Below, piece after piece: positions 1 to 11,293 of a stretch of DNA of 64,000 nt. Position numbers and translations under genes: made by a program. Source of the stretch: Chlorobiota bacterium (GTDB lineage Bacteria > Bacteroidota > Ignavibacteria > OLB7). The DNA lies in NCBI GenBank assembly GCA_028287785.1, contig JAQBOZ010000027.1:62001-126000 (forward strand), written 5' to 3'. The notes beneath the pieces are model-generated. The model saw nothing but the letters and a program-made list of their open reading frames with translations. It made no database searches and was not told the origin of the DNA. Within the stretch, counting starts at the first letter, position 1. Every line of letters starts with the position of its first letter.

Positions 1-862
1 CCTGCGCCAGCCGCTCCAGGTCGATATCGGCCGCCACCAGTTGTTCATCGCCGGCGAAGCGTTCGGATTCACCAAGCAGCTCGTTGTTCTCGTAGATCAT
101 CGCGTGGCCGTCCCACGCCAGATCGGTGGTCGATTCTCCGGGGCCGGCCGCCGTGTAGAGATAGGCCGCCACGCATCGTCCCGACTGCGAGGCGCAGAGC
201 GCGCGCCGGTACTCCGCCTTGCCGATCGTGATGTTGCTGGCGGAGAGATTGCAGAGGACCGTGGCCCCTGCCAGGGCGGCGTAGGTGCTTGGGGGAATCG
301 GCACCCAGACATCCTCGCAGATCTCCGCGTGAAGGGAGAAGTTGGGGATGTCGGTCGCGTCGAAGATCAGGTCGTTGCCGAAGGGGACCGCCTGGCCGAG
401 GAAGCGGACGGTGCGGGAGACGGCATCGCGGCCGGAGGTGAACTGCCGTTTCTCGTAGAACTCCCGGTAGTTCGGCAGATAGCTTTTCGGGATGATCCCG
501 AGGATCGCGCCGCGATGAATCACCACCGCGCAGTTGAAGAGCTTCCCCTCGAACCGCAGCGGCGCTCCCACCATGATAACCGGCATCAGATCGCGGCTTG
601 TGTCCAGCACGGCCGCCACCGCGCCGATCGTGGCGTCAAGAAGGGCATCCTGCTGAAACAGATCGTCGTTGGTGTAGGCGCTCAGCCCCAGCTCGGGGAA
701 GATGGCGACGGCTGCCCCCATTTCGGAGGCGCGGCGGGCAAGCCCGATGGTCTGTTCCACGTTGAAGGCGGGCGCGGCCACCTTCACATGGGGGATGCAG
801 ACGGCGGCGCGGATGAACCCATGCCGGTAGATGGAATCGAACGGAATATCGTGCTGAATCAT
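1..862 (-). CDS. nadE: Glutamine-dependent NAD+ synthase, N-terminal nitrilase/glutaminase part (partial, runs off the left edge)
   Basis: Reverse-strand translation [64 protein letters not shown]...[27 protein letters not shown] matches NadE nitrilase domain; open at window edge so absent from ORF track. Confidence 0.85.
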   Translation of the reverse strand, partial: MIQHDIPFDSIYRHGFIRAAVCIPHVKVAAPAFNVEQTIGLARRASEMGAAVAIFPELGLSAYTNDDLFQQDALLDATIGAVAAVLDTSRDLMPVIMVGAPLRFEGKLFNCAVVIHRGAILGIIPKSYLPNYREFYEKRQFTSGRDAVSRTVRFLGQAVPFGNDLIFDATDIPNFSLHAEICEDVWVPIPPSTYAALAGATVLCNLSASNITIGKAEYRRALCASQSGRCVAAYLYTAAGPGESTTDLAWDGHAMIYENNELLGESERFAGDEQLVAADIDLERLAQ

Positions 863-988
863 CCCGCAAAAGTATGAACTATCCGCACACCACGCGGCGT
901 TTAACAAGCCGTAACCACTCCAGCCGCTCAATTGCCGTTACCTTCGCATTTCGTAAGTTGCGCGGTCAATCTTCATTCCCTATCTCCA

Positions 989-1987
989 ATGCGAGCAATC
1001 ATACCAGTGGCGGGTGTCGGCAGCAGGCTCCGCCCACATACATATACTCTTCCGAAAGTCCTTCTCAACGTTGCCGGAAAGCCTATCCTGGGTCATATCC
1101 TCGATAAACTTCTCGAGGAGGGGATCACCTCCGCCACGATCATCGTGGGCTACATGGGGGAGATGGTGGAGGAGTACGTCAGGTCCAACTACAGCTTCGA
1201 TGTGGAGTTCGTGCAGCAGCCGGTGCGCGAGGGGCTGGGCCATTCCATCTATCTGGCGAAGCATATCCTTGGCGATGATCCCGTGCTGATCATTCTTGGC
1301 GATACGATCTTCGATGTCGATCTCCGCCCGGTTCTCAATGGCGATTACTCCTCGCTCGGCGTCCATCATGTGGAGGATGCGCGACGGTTCGGCGTGGTGG
1401 AGATGGAGGGAGATTTCGTGAGCCACCTTGTGGAGAAGCCCGATGTTCCGCCCACCAACCTGGCGATCGTCGGGCTTTACTTCATCAAGCATCCCGCCCT
1501 GCTGGGGGAATGCCTGACGGAGCTTGTGGATGGGGACCACCGCACCCGCGGGGAGTACCAGCTTACCGACGCGCTTCAGATGATGATCGATCGCGGCGAG
1601 AAGTTCACCACGTTCAACGTGGAGGGATGGTATGACTGCGGCAAGCCGGAGACCCTTCTGGAAACCAACCGCCATCTTCTCGATCGGGAGCTGGGCCAGC
1701 CGCCGGTGATCCCGGGCGTGGTGGTCAATCCTCCCGTTCATATCTCTCCCACCGCGCGGATCACCAACGCGATCATCGGCCCGTATGCCACGATCGCCGA
1801 TGGCGCCGTTGTCTCCGACGCGGTGATCGCCGATTCGATCGTCGGCGCCAATGCATCGGTGCGGCAGACGATGCTGCGCGGGTCGATCATCGGGAACGAC
1901 GCGATTGTGAGGGGGACATACAACCGCATCAATGCCGGCGCCAGCTCGGAGCTGGGGCTGGGCTGCTTTGCATCTGACGGCTGCTGA
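989..1987 (+). CDS. Sugar-phosphate nucleotidyltransferase (glucose-1-phosphate thymidylyltransferase-like, with left-handed beta-helix tail)
   Basis: MRAIIPVAGVGSRLRPHTYTLPKVLLNVAGKPILGHIL; hexapeptide-like repeats at C-terminus. Confidence 0.88.
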   Translation: MRAIIPVAGVGSRLRPHTYTLPKVLLNVAGKPILGHILDKLLEEGITSATIIVGYMGEMVEEYVRSNYSFDVEFVQQPVREGLGHSIYLAKHILGDDPVLIILGDTIFDVDLRPVLNGDYSSLGVHHVEDARRFGVVEMEGDFVSHLVEKPDVPPTNLAIVGLYFIKHPALLGECLTELVDGDHRTRGEYQLTDALQMMIDRGEKFTTFNVEGWYDCGKPETLLETNRHLLDRELGQPPVIPGVVVNPPVHISPTARITNAIIGPYATIADGAVVSDAVIADSIVGANASVRQTMLRGSIIGNDAIVRGTYNRINAGASSELGLGCFASDGC

Positions 1988-2095
1988 ACATTCCGAGCCC
2001 CGGAAAAAGTTCAACAGCCTCCTGGATTCCTCTGCGCGGGGAGCGCAACCGACCGTTGGAACCAATCATTTCGTACACTTCATAAACTGTAGCAC

Positions 2096-3256
2096 ATGTC
2101 ATATCTCTTCACGTCCGAGTCAGTCTCCGAAGGGCATCCCGATAAGGTGTCGGATCAAATTTCCGACGCGATCCTCGACTCCATCCTGGCAAAGGACCCG
2201 AACGCGCGCGTTGCATGCGAGACGTTCGTGACCACGGGCCTTGTGGTGATCGGCGGCGAGATCACGACGAAGACCTACGTGGATTTCGCCGAGGTTGCGC
2301 GCGAGACGATTCGGCAGATCGGTTATACCCGTCCGGAGCTTCGCTTCGACTGCGATTCGTGCGGCGTCCTCAATGCCGTCCACTCGCAGTCGCCCGATAT
2401 CTCCCAGGGGGTGGATACGGGCGGCGCCGGCGATCAGGGGATGATGTTCGGCTACGCGTCCGATGAGACGCCGGAGTACATGCCGATGCCGCTCATGTTC
2501 GCGCATCGCCTGATGCAGCGGCTTGCGGAGGTGCGGAAGATGCCCAACTCCCCGATGCGCTATCTCCGTCCCGACTCGAAGAGCCAGGTGACGATCGAGT
2601 ATGATGAGGATGGCCGCCCGCTCCGCGTGGATACGATCGTGGTCTCCACGCAGCATGATCCGTTCAAGGATTCGGATACGATGCAGAAGAAGATCAAGAA
2701 GGATCTGATGGAGCACGTGGTGAAGCAGGCGATCCCCGAGGAGATGCTCGGCAAGAATAATTTCACCTTCCATGTGAACCCGACCGGCGCGTTCGAGATT
2801 GGCGGACCGCACGGCGATACCGGCCTGACCGGCAGGAAGATCATCGTGGACACGTACGGCGGCAAGGCCCCGCACGGCGGCGGCGCGTTCTCCGGCAAGG
2901 ACCCGTCCAAGGTGGATCGCTCGGCCGCGTATGCCACGCGCCATCTGGCGAAGAACGTTGTGGCCGCCGGCCTTGCGCGCGAGTGCACCATCCAGGTTGC
3001 CTACGCAATCGGCGTTGCCGAGCCCGTCTCGCTCCGCGTTGATACGCACGGCACCGGAAGCCTGCCGGACTACGAGCTGTCGACGATACTCCAGAAGGAG
3101 ATCGACATGACCCCGAAGGGGATCATCACGCGCCTCAAGCTCCGCCGTCCGATCTACCAGAAAACCGCGGCCTACGGTCACTTCGGCCGCAGCGGCGAGG
3201 AGTTCTCGTGGGAGGCGCTGGACCTGGTGAAGAAGCTCCAGAAGATCGCGAAATAA
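2096..3256 (+). CDS. metK: S-adenosylmethionine synthetase
   Basis: [59 protein letters not shown]. Confidence 0.98.
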   Translation: MSYLFTSESVSEGHPDKVSDQISDAILDSILAKDPNARVACETFVTTGLVVIGGEITTKTYVDFAEVARETIRQIGYTRPELRFDCDSCGVLNAVHSQSPDISQGVDTGGAGDQGMMFGYASDETPEYMPMPLMFAHRLMQRLAEVRKMPNSPMRYLRPDSKSQVTIEYDEDGRPLRVDTIVVSTQHDPFKDSDTMQKKIKKDLMEHVVKQAIPEEMLGKNNFTFHVNPTGAFEIGGPHGDTGLTGRKIIVDTYGGKAPHGGGAFSGKDPSKVDRSAAYATRHLAKNVVAAGLARECTIQVAYAIGVAEPVSLRVDTHGTGSLPDYELSTILQKEIDMTPKGIITRLKLRRPIYQKTAAYGHFGRSGEEFSWEALDLVKKLQKIAK

Positions 3257-3361
3257 CATGTCGCGGAGTCCGCCGGGAAGATATCCCGGCTGGCTGACGG
3301 GAACGGAAAAATCGATACGACGATATCAAGAGTCAACTTTTCAATAAGACTGGGAACTGCA

Positions 3362-4639
3362 ATGGATTTTAAGGAAGGACAGTACAAAGTCCGTAATCTG
3401 GGGCTTGCCGATGAAGGGCGCAAGCTGATGGATTGGGCCGAGAGCCGCATGCCGGTGATGATGAAGCTCCGCGACAAGTATCGCGAGACGCAGCCGTTGA
3501 AGGGCTACCGTATCGCGGGATGCCTCCACGTCACCAAGGAGACGGGCGTGCTGATCCGCGCTCTCCGCGATGCCGGCGCCGAGGTCTCGTGGTCGGGCTG
3601 CAACCCGCTCTCCACGCACGACGCGGTTGCCGCGGCTCTTGCGGCCGAGGGCGTTCTGATGTACGCATGGCACGGCCTGAACACCGAGGAGTTCTACTGG
3701 TGCATCGAGCAGACGCTGCTGATCAACCCGAACCTGACGCTGGATGATGGCGCGGATCTGATCTTCACGGTGCACAACAAGCACCCGGAGATGGTTCCGA
3801 ACGTGATCGGCGGCACCGAGGAGACCACCACCGGCGTGCATCGCCTCCGCGCGATGGCGGCCGACGGCGCGCTTCAGTATCCGGTGATCGCGGTGAACGA
3901 CGCCGAGACCAAGTGGGACTTCGATAACGTCTACGGCACGGGCCAGTCCACGCTGGACGGCATCATCCGGGCAACCTCCGTGATGCTCGCCGGAAAGAAT
4001 TTCGTGGTGGCCGGCTACGGGCACTGCGGCAAGGGCGTTGCGCTCCGCGCCAAGGGAATGGGCGCCAATGTGATCGTCACGGAAGTGAAGCCGACGGCCG
4101 CTCTGAAGGCGACGCTTGAGGGAATGCGCGTGATGGAGATGGACGAGGCCGCGAAGGTCGGCGATATCTTCGTGACCGCGACCGGCATCAGGGACATCCT
4201 GGTGAAGGAGCACTTCGAGTCGATGAAGGATGGTGCGATCATCTGCAACACCGGCCATTACGATTGCGAGATCAACATCGGCGACCTCGATTCGCTTACG
4301 AACAACAAGCGGACGATCCGCGACAACAACGAGGAATACACCATGCCTGACGGACGCCGGATCTACCTGCTTGCGCAGGGACGTCTGGTGAACCTGGCCG
4401 CCGCCGAGGGACATCCCTCGGAGGTGATGGATATGTCCTTCGCCAACCAGTTCATGTCACAGCTTCGCCTTGCCGAGATGCACAAGAGCGGGAATCCATG
4501 GGATAACACGGTGTATGACATCCCGGCCGAGCAGGACCAGGAGATCGCCCGCGTGAAGCTCGAGACGATGGGAATCAACATCGACGAGCTGAGCCCCGAG
4601 CAGATCGAGTATGCCGATGATTACGCGGCTGGCACCTAG
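3362..4639 (+). CDS. ahcY: Adenosylhomocysteinase
   Basis: NAD-binding VAGYGHCGKGVALRAKGMGANVIVTEV; VNDAETKWDFDNVYGTGQSTLDGI. Confidence 0.98.
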   Translation: MDFKEGQYKVRNLGLADEGRKLMDWAESRMPVMMKLRDKYRETQPLKGYRIAGCLHVTKETGVLIRALRDAGAEVSWSGCNPLSTHDAVAAALAAEGVLMYAWHGLNTEEFYWCIEQTLLINPNLTLDDGADLIFTVHNKHPEMVPNVIGGTEETTTGVHRLRAMAADGALQYPVIAVNDAETKWDFDNVYGTGQSTLDGIIRATSVMLAGKNFVVAGYGHCGKGVALRAKGMGANVIVTEVKPTAALKATLEGMRVMEMDEAAKVGDIFVTATGIRDILVKEHFESMKDGAIICNTGHYDCEINIGDLDSLTNNKRTIRDNNEEYTMPDGRRIYLLAQGRLVNLAAAEGHPSEVMDMSFANQFMSQLRLAEMHKSGNPWDNTVYDIPAEQDQEIARVKLETMGINIDELSPEQIEYADDYAAGT

Positions 4640-4667
4640 AGCCGGGCGACAGGCCATGCAATACTAC

Positions 4668-4707
4668 AAACGGCGCGAGCTCTTGATTGAGCCCGCGCCG
4701 TTTTCTT
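4668..4707 (+). terminator. Intrinsic terminator after ahcY
   Basis: AAACGGCGCG...CGCGCCGTTTTCTTT hairpin plus T-rich tract. Confidence 0.75.
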
Positions 4708-4737
4708 TACAGGGATGTCCCGGCCGTCCAACCACGC

Positions 4738-4935
4738 TCAGGTAAGGCGCTTTCCGCTGCTGAGCATGTTGTTGAAGCCCTTGTAGAGGGCAAAGGCCAC
4801 CACGCCGAAGATCAGGGCGCCGACAAGCACCCACATGGCGCTGAACACAAACCCGATCACCGCGAAGAGAATTTTCACCGCGACGAAGCCGAGCACGATC
4901 GCGATGATTATCGAGAGGATCTTTTTCCCGTTCAT
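4738..4935 (-). CDS. Small membrane protein (two predicted TM segments)
   Basis: MNGKKILSIIIAIVLGFVAVKILFAVIGFVFSAMWVLVGALIFGVVAFALYKGFNNMLSSGKRLT; start chosen inside the longer ORF. Confidence 0.6.
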   Translation of the reverse strand: MNGKKILSIIIAIVLGFVAVKILFAVIGFVFSAMWVLVGALIFGVVAFALYKGFNNMLSSGKRLT

Positions 4936-5187
4936 TGTATTCTCCAGATGGAAGTTGATTGAGCAATTACATCGATAGCATCCCGTGCTCCACCGCGCCA
5001 CCGCCGTCGAATCATAACATAGTGATTCGGGAGGGATCATCACACGTTCCGTTTGCGGGACTGCGACCGATACGACGCATGGCGAAGAGTGTTGCGTATC
5101 TTCCCGTTTAGATGGACTGGCTTCGGAGTTATCGCGCCCGGAGAGCCCGGGCATGTATCACAGGCAACGCACGTATCGCGGACATCC

Positions 5188-6219
5188 ATGAGCGTTTCAT
5201 CGGAGATGATGGTGGCCCCCATCGATCGCCAGCCTCTCAGGAGGAAGGCGGCGCTGATCTCGTTCGGCGTCGGCATTCTGATGTTCGTGACGAAAACCGG
5301 CGCGTACTTCATCACCGATTCCGCGGCCATCCTCTCCGACGCGATGGAGTCGGTGGTGCATGTGATTGCCACCTGCGTGGCGCTCTACAGCATCATGCTC
5401 GCGGGGCGCCCGGCGGATCGGAAGCATCCGTACGGATATGGCAAGGTTGAATATTTTTCGGCGGGGCTGGAGGGGACGCTGATCTTCCTGGCGGCCATGG
5501 CGATATGCTATGCGGCGGTCGATGACATCATTAAGGGCAATCACCCGAAGTCGCTCGATATCGGGGCCTGGGCGGTGGGGATCGCCGGCGCGATCAACCT
5601 TGGGCTTGGCGCCTATCTGATCCGCACCGGCAGGCGGACGAACTCCCTTGTGCTGATCGCGGACGGGAAGCACGTGCTGACCGACAGCTACACCTCAATC
5701 GGCGTGCTTGTGGGGGTGCTGCTCGTCTATTTCACGAAGATCACGATACTCGATCCCATCTTTGCGATCGCCGTCGGGTTGAACATCATCTGGACCGGCT
5801 ACCAGCTTATCAGCGAATCGATAAGGGGGCTGATGAACACGATCGATCCGCAGACCCTTCAGAAGACCGTGGACGTTGTCAACAGGCATCGCACGGCGGA
5901 CATGATCGACATGCACCGGCTGCGGTCCTGGAGCGCGGGGGAGCGGAGGTTTATCGATTTCCATCTGACGCTGCCGTTCTACATGCAGCTTCAGAAAAGC
6001 CACGCCATTCAGGACGCCCTGCACGACGCAATAAGCCACGAGTTTTCCGATCAGGCGGAGGTAATGCTCCATCTGGACCCCTGCACGTTCACCTGCTGCG
6101 TGATATGCGGCAAGTCCGATTGTCCGGTACGAAGCGAGGAACAGCATACCAGCCACGAGTTCACGATGGCAACGGCCCAGGGGGATCCGGCTCATGTGCT
6201 TCTGGAGAGGGCGGGGTGA
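5188..6219 (+). CDS. Cation diffusion facilitator (CDF) family transporter
   Basis: FVTKTGAYFITDSAAILSDAMESVVHV; HPYGYGKVEYFSAGLEG; ADGKHVLTDSYTSIGVLVG. Confidence 0.93.
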   Translation: MSVSSEMMVAPIDRQPLRRKAALISFGVGILMFVTKTGAYFITDSAAILSDAMESVVHVIATCVALYSIMLAGRPADRKHPYGYGKVEYFSAGLEGTLIFLAAMAICYAAVDDIIKGNHPKSLDIGAWAVGIAGAINLGLGAYLIRTGRRTNSLVLIADGKHVLTDSYTSIGVLVGVLLVYFTKITILDPIFAIAVGLNIIWTGYQLISESIRGLMNTIDPQTLQKTVDVVNRHRTADMIDMHRLRSWSAGERRFIDFHLTLPFYMQLQKSHAIQDALHDAISHEFSDQAEVMLHLDPCTFTCCVICGKSDCPVRSEEQHTSHEFTMATAQGDPAHVLLERAG

Positions 6220-6318
6220 GGAGCTTTACACTCGGGCACAGAATTCGTTTGCACCGCTTCCCCCCAGAATTCTATATTTGCAATCCCTTTCACCGGCGGC
6301 ATGGCCGTTCGGGAATCA

Positions 6319-6393
6319 GGGCGCTTAGCTCAGTTGGTTCAGAGCATCTCGTTTACACCGAGAGGGTCGGGGGTTCGAATCCCTCAGCGCCCA
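6319..6393 (+). tRNA. tRNA-Val (anticodon TAC)
   Basis: Cloverleaf: acceptor GGGCGCT/AGCGCCC, anticodon loop with TAC, GGTTCGAATCC T-arm. Confidence 0.95.
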
Positions 6394-6438
6394 CATGGGT
6401 CACCGAGCTGGCGAAGAGCCTTCGGGAGCCGGAACCAT

Positions 6439-6512
6439 GGCGGAGTAGCTCAGTTGGTTAGAGCAATGGAATCATAATCCATGTGTCGGGGGTTCAAGTC
6501 CCTCCTCCGCTA
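6439..6512 (+). tRNA. tRNA-Met (anticodon CAT; Ile2-type cannot be excluded by eye)
   Basis: Acceptor GGCGGAG/CTCCGCT, anticodon arm ATGGA-ATCATAA-TCCAT, T-arm GGTTCAAGTCC. Confidence 0.92.
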
Positions 6513-6530
6513 CCCTGCAATTCAGATCCT

Positions 6531-6619
6531 GGAGAGATGGCCGAGTGGCTGAAGGCAACGGTTTGCTAAACCGTCGTAGGGGTCAAACCCTACCGCGAGT
6601 TCGAATCTCGCTCTCTCCG
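6531..6619 (+). tRNA. tRNA-Ser (anticodon GCT)
   Basis: GGAGAGA/TCTCTCC acceptor, long variable arm, TTTGCTAAA anticodon loop. Confidence 0.95.
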
Positions 6620-6622
6620 CAG

Positions 6623-6660
6623 AAAACCCCGAAATTCACTGGAATTCGGGGTTTTTGGTT
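6623..6660 (+). terminator. Intrinsic terminator after tRNA cluster
   Basis: AAAACCCCGAA...TTCGGGGTTTTT. Confidence 0.8.
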
Positions 6661-6984
6661 TTTGGGAAGGATGTTCGCCGCACCACGTTTTGTTTTCCAT
6701 ACCATCGCCCGATGATCACCGGAACCGTACTGTCTTCCCTGAACCTTAACTGGCGACGGCGGTATGGCGTCCGGTGGGAAGCCTGTGGATATCGATTGAG
6801 ATCTCAACACCACTCTTCAGCAACTCGGTGATACGGAGCGCTTCCTTGCCGCCGGTGTCATAGAGCGTGATCGCCGCCGTTTCGTGTTCCGGTCTGGTGG
6901 TCTGCCAGCGGAGCAGGAGATGGTTGGTTGTCGATGTCGCGGATTATGGTGGAGTTCGGATTGCCGGCGGGGGAATCAATCAAT

Positions 6985-7965
6985 CTAGAACGGTGCTTTC
7001 CCCGCGCTCATAACCCATACTCCCATCGATAGAAATTGGGTTGGCTGCCAGCCGAAACCGTAGTGAGCGGAATAAAGATTCGGAGTATAGTTGAATACCA
7101 GGTGAAAATAGTCGGAGAGCCGGAGCGATCCACTCAGTCGCGCTCCAATCACAATATCATTCCGCTCCGCTGCGATTTCCTCGACGCTGGGGTTTCCCAC
7201 ATACCCGAAGTGGGTGCGCGTCATCTGTATCCCATAGCTCAGCCAGCCATGCTGCCCGTCATGCCCGTACGCCACCGACGCAAACCAGATATCGGTGGTG
7301 GAAAAACTGGAATCGAAATGTTCGCCGAACCTGTCGGTCGCGGCACCGGCCGTAAAGGATAGGAATGAGTGGTTGCCGTGGAAATAATCGACCGATCCCA
7401 TGGCCGATAGAATTCCCTCACTGGATATCGCCGATCTCCCGGTATCGATGCTGAAGTATGTGAATTGAAGCAGAGGCGGAATCAGAATCGACAGCACCGC
7501 GCCGAATCGCGCGTCTCCCCGCTTCGGCATCCCGGAACGCACGGTCGGATATCCCCTCGTCGTGTCGGTCAGATCGACATGAATATTATCATCATAGCGA
7601 TATTTTCTGTCAGTCCCGATATCGAAGAGATAGCCTATTCCATCCGACAGCATATTCCCAAATAAATAAGCCCCGTCGAAATATGGCTCAACGACGATTT
7701 TCCTTTTAAGACTGTCATTTGCAACCGTGATGACAAGATCGCGATCGGATCGTGGGATATGAATGATTTCACGCGAATGGTATGTGGCGCTGTCTCCGCC
7801 GACTTCGACCGTTGCTCCGGGGGGGAAGCTGACGATGCGTATATCGGTGGTGTCGCCGTTCATTATGGTGGCGCAGCCGGAGATAATGATCGATAATGCA
7901 GTCGCCACAAGCGCAATTGCAATGCTCGTCTTCGCGCATGATGAAAAGTATGCAGACATGCCCAA
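6985..7965 (-). CDS. Putative lipoprotein with PEGA-like N-terminal domain
   Basis: Lipobox-like ALSIIISGCATIMNGDTTDIRIVSFPPGATVEVGG. Confidence 0.7.
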   Translation of the reverse strand: MGMSAYFSSCAKTSIAIALVATALSIIISGCATIMNGDTTDIRIVSFPPGATVEVGGDSATYHSREIIHIPRSDRDLVITVANDSLKRKIVVEPYFDGAYLFGNMLSDGIGYLFDIGTDRKYRYDDNIHVDLTDTTRGYPTVRSGMPKRGDARFGAVLSILIPPLLQFTYFSIDTGRSAISSEGILSAMGSVDYFHGNHSFLSFTAGAATDRFGEHFDSSFSTTDIWFASVAYGHDGQHGWLSYGIQMTRTHFGYVGNPSVEEIAAERNDIVIGARLSGSLRLSDYFHLVFNYTPNLYSAHYGFGWQPTQFLSMGVWVMSAGKAPF

Positions 7966-7980
7966 CTGACACAGCCACGA

Positions 7981-9642
7981 TCACGTTGTAACGGATCTTC
8001 GCGAGCCGGCTCGCGAAGATGATTTCCTCCCATGTGCCGGCGATTTTTCCGCCGGATTATCAGGAGACTCGTCGAACGCTGTTGCAATCTCCTGCTCTTT
8101 TCGTTGCCTGGCGTTTCGTTTTACGATTTCCGCAAATTCCTTTCCTTCGATTCTGCTCTCCGCCCATATCATCGGATCGAATATCTGAAATGCTTCCTGC
8201 TCGAATGGTTCGTATCGCAGCGGACGCAGCTCCGACACGAGACGGCCAAGCTCACCATTCAAACGGCGGCGATCCGTCAGTTTCAGAATTCTCCGCATGC
8301 AGCGGAGAACTGCCTCCTCGGTGCGATAGCGGTTCTCCTTGCGGGCCAGGAATCTATAGTATGATTTCAGGAGATATTCCAGCAGCTCCTGATTACCCAG
8401 TTCGAAATGCAGAAGAAGCTGGAAAATTCTCGACATCGAATATATCAGGCCATGATTGAACGCCAGTTCCGCCGATCCGGTGTTGAGAATTCCCTCCAGC
8501 CACCGGAGCGCATTCTTGAAATCTCCCGCGCCGAAATATGCCGAGGCGATATTGAAGTGAAGGGTAATGGTCTGCTGCGGCTCGATATAACTGTCATATT
8601 TCTTTAAATGACGTAATATCTTCGGAATGGTCGTCACCGCCTTCTGAAAATCGCCGAGGCCGGAAAGAACAGTCAGGCGAAAGGAGTGATAATGGAGGGC
8701 AAGCGGCGCCTGAAGGGAGGGACGGGCATTGTATCGATCGCTGTAGACCGCCTTTTCCATCAGCGGAAGGATCTTTGCCGCCTCATCGAATTGTTCGCTA
8801 TAGCAGAAATTCCAGAGAACATGATCGTAACCGCCCACGGTGTGGCTGCCGTTTTTCACCGCCGGCCCTTCCGGCCCGGTCACAAGATCAATAAATTCCC
8901 CGCTGTACCTGCGGTGCATGACAAGCTCGCGGTTCAATCGAAAATATGTGATCCGCGCATAGAGAAAATTGACCCTGGCGATATAGGATGCATTCGCGTT
9001 TATCTCGCCATTGATGATTATCTCCGGCATCATTTCCCGCACTTGCATCAGATCCGCCTGATTGTTGAATGGTGAAAGAGCCGCCATGATGCTGAACGCG
9101 TAACGCCCCATATGCACCATCTGATAATCATCGGTTATCCAGATCATCTCATCCTGAATGTCGCGGTATGCTCGAAGGAGCTGGTCGCGGCTTTTCGTAG
9201 CGGCCTTCCTGTTTACCAGCAGGTTCTGCCTCCACATGTTGATCTCGATCATGTGGTGATGGATGCTGTTCGATTTCGCGATCGCGGCCGCTTTGTTCAG
9301 CACCCGCTCGCACTGGTCGTAGAGCCCCTTGCTGAAGAGCAGTTCCATGTTCCTCAGCATCTCCTTTAACTCCGTGTTTACCGTGAGCGAGCTGTGATAG
9401 GAGCGGAGCGTCTTCAGAATCAGGCTGTACAGGTAGTTCTTTGCCACGCTGATCTGTTCGGTGAACCCCTTCTCCCGAAAGAGCTTCCGGAGCGCGGCCT
9501 CATCATACTCCTTCTGTTTGTCGATCGCCTGAAAGAGAAAAAGATGTCTGGCCTCCTTCCGGTGCGTGGATGCCTGAAGGGTGAAATAGCGCTTCTCGTT
9601 TTTCGAGAGCGATTTGACAAGCTGGAAGAGATCGTCGCGCAT
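7981..9642 (-). CDS. Alpha-helical (TPR-like?) hypothetical protein, copy 1 of a paralogous pair
   Basis: MRDDLFQLVKSLSKNEKRYFTLQASTHRKEARHLFLFQAIDKQKEYDE; paralogous to 11337..12893. Confidence 0.8.
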   Translation of the reverse strand: MRDDLFQLVKSLSKNEKRYFTLQASTHRKEARHLFLFQAIDKQKEYDEAALRKLFREKGFTEQISVAKNYLYSLILKTLRSYHSSLTVNTELKEMLRNMELLFSKGLYDQCERVLNKAAAIAKSNSIHHHMIEINMWRQNLLVNRKAATKSRDQLLRAYRDIQDEMIWITDDYQMVHMGRYAFSIMAALSPFNNQADLMQVREMMPEIIINGEINANASYIARVNFLYARITYFRLNRELVMHRRYSGEFIDLVTGPEGPAVKNGSHTVGGYDHVLWNFCYSEQFDEAAKILPLMEKAVYSDRYNARPSLQAPLALHYHSFRLTVLSGLGDFQKAVTTIPKILRHLKKYDSYIEPQQTITLHFNIASAYFGAGDFKNALRWLEGILNTGSAELAFNHGLIYSMSRIFQLLLHFELGNQELLEYLLKSYYRFLARKENRYRTEEAVLRCMRRILKLTDRRRLNGELGRLVSELRPLRYEPFEQEAFQIFDPMIWAESRIEGKEFAEIVKRNARQRKEQEIATAFDESPDNPAEKSPAHGRKSSSRAGSRRSVTT

Positions 9643-9889
9643 GATTGGATCGGTGTTGGATTCCAATGAAATTCTATCGATAAGATACATTGCAAGCCTT
9701 GATCCGCAAGCCTTTCAGCGGTTCAGCGGGTATCGGATGTCGCGTTGGAATACAAAGGAATCGCCTCACATTGGATTGATCTTTCCTCCGATTCTCGCGA
9801 AGTTGTGATTTCTCAGGGCGTTCCTCCGTACCGCTCCCCGCATGGCGCGCCATGAATCCTGAACCCGTTCAACATCCAGAGGATTTTTC

Positions 9890-11170
9890 ATGTTCAGCCG
9901 GTATCGCAATCGATTGCTGCTGCTTCAGGCGGTGGGCATCATCTCCATCTTCCGCCGTTCGATTTCCGTTCGTCTTATGACGGCTTTCATTGGTATGGCC
10001 GCCGCGCTGCCTCTCCACGCGCAGATGCCCTGGACGCATTCCGGCCTGCCGGGAAGGGCCGCCATGATGCTGCGTGTTGATGCGCGCGGCGGGATACTGG
10101 CCGCTGGAGACTCCGGCATCTTCCGTTCAACTGATGACGGTCGCACCTGGAACGCCGGCGGCATAAGCAGGCATATCTACGATATCGCGATCAACGCGGA
10201 CGGGCTGGGCCTGGCGCTCTTTACCCAGCCGACGGGATCGAACGACGGCCTTGCCCGATCGACGGACTGGGGGATGACCTGGACATCGATTCCATTCATC
10301 GGACGCGCCCACGGGATTGCGATGGATCACAACGGCGTTCCCATTCTGATCCGGTCATCGTCGCTCTCGCGATCATCGGATCAGGGGGCCACCTGGGTGG
10401 AGCTTGCCGGAGGCGGGTTTACGCAGGAGTTTTTCGATTTCTACCCGATCACGTTCGGGCCTGATAATGAATTCATGCTGGGGAACTGGGGGATTACCGG
10501 CGGCCTTGTCTTCGGCTCGGGAGATGAGGGGGCAAGCTGGTTTCAGGTATATGATGCGGGCGCGGATATGGCGGTGCTGGAATACTCGCCGGCCGGAACG
10601 TTGTTCGTTGCCTCTGCCGGCCAGTTCACTCGCTCGCTGGATGGAGGGAGCACATGGACCGTCGTGACGGGGATCGGGGGAAATGCGACGGCGATGGCGT
10701 TTCAGGGGGGCGATATCTATGTTCAGGCGCACGGCATCTATCGATCCACCGACGAGGGGGCTACCTGGAGCCTTGTTGGAAATCTCCCCGCGCTTCCCGG
10801 CAATCAGCGCCCGACGGCGTTTGCGGTTGCCGGGAATGGGGAGCTACTTCTTGGCACCAATGATGGCCTGCAGCGGCTGGGTTCCGCGGCATCGGTCGAT
10901 GACCGGCGCAACGGCGACCCGCCTCTCTCGATATATCCCAACCCCGCGCGCGATCAGGTCTCCATCGCGCTGCCTTCCATGCCGATGGCGCGCTGCCGTG
11001 TCCGCGTGCTCGATCTGCTCGGAAATGAAGTGGCAACGATTGTCGATGGCGAGGAGCGGGGAGGACAAACCCTCCTGTGGAATGCTGGCGGAGCCGCGCC
11101 GGGCGCATATCTGATCAGCGTGGAAATGGGGAGCATCACGGAGACGCGCGTAATTACCGTGATGCGCTGA
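9890..11170 (+). CDS. Secreted BNR/YCF48-like beta-propeller protein with T9SS type-A sorting domain, copy 1
   Basis: Repeated STDDGRTW/STDWGMTW/STDEGATW motifs; C-terminal LSIYPNPARDQVSIALP...GAYLISVEMG. Confidence 0.85.
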   Translation: MFSRYRNRLLLLQAVGIISIFRRSISVRLMTAFIGMAAALPLHAQMPWTHSGLPGRAAMMLRVDARGGILAAGDSGIFRSTDDGRTWNAGGISRHIYDIAINADGLGLALFTQPTGSNDGLARSTDWGMTWTSIPFIGRAHGIAMDHNGVPILIRSSSLSRSSDQGATWVELAGGGFTQEFFDFYPITFGPDNEFMLGNWGITGGLVFGSGDEGASWFQVYDAGADMAVLEYSPAGTLFVASAGQFTRSLDGGSTWTVVTGIGGNATAMAFQGGDIYVQAHGIYRSTDEGATWSLVGNLPALPGNQRPTAFAVAGNGELLLGTNDGLQRLGSAASVDDRRNGDPPLSIYPNPARDQVSIALPSMPMARCRVRVLDLLGNEVATIVDGEERGGQTLLWNAGGAAPGAYLISVEMGSITETRVITVMR

Positions 11171-11293
11171 TTGCATGGGGATAGCATCACGATAGTTGGT
11201 TCGTGGATTATCGCTCCTGTGCCGTCCGGATAATGTGAGTATCGACGGAAGCACGGGTTGTTTTCGAAGAATATCGGCGCGTAATCACTCTAT

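Noticed and set aside
41-877. 278-aa plus-strand ORF at the left end
   Set aside because: Antisense to partial nadE on the minus strand; the minus-strand translation has recognisable nitrilase-domain sequence.
1988-2095. Possible SAM riboswitch upstream of metK
   Set aside because: Only ~108 nt and no recognisable SAM-I/II/III core could be seen by eye; a covariance search would be needed.
6583-6813. Minus-strand 76-aa ORF ending GESEIRTRGRV
   Set aside because: Runs into the antisense of the tRNA-Ser gene; a common mis-annotation pattern.
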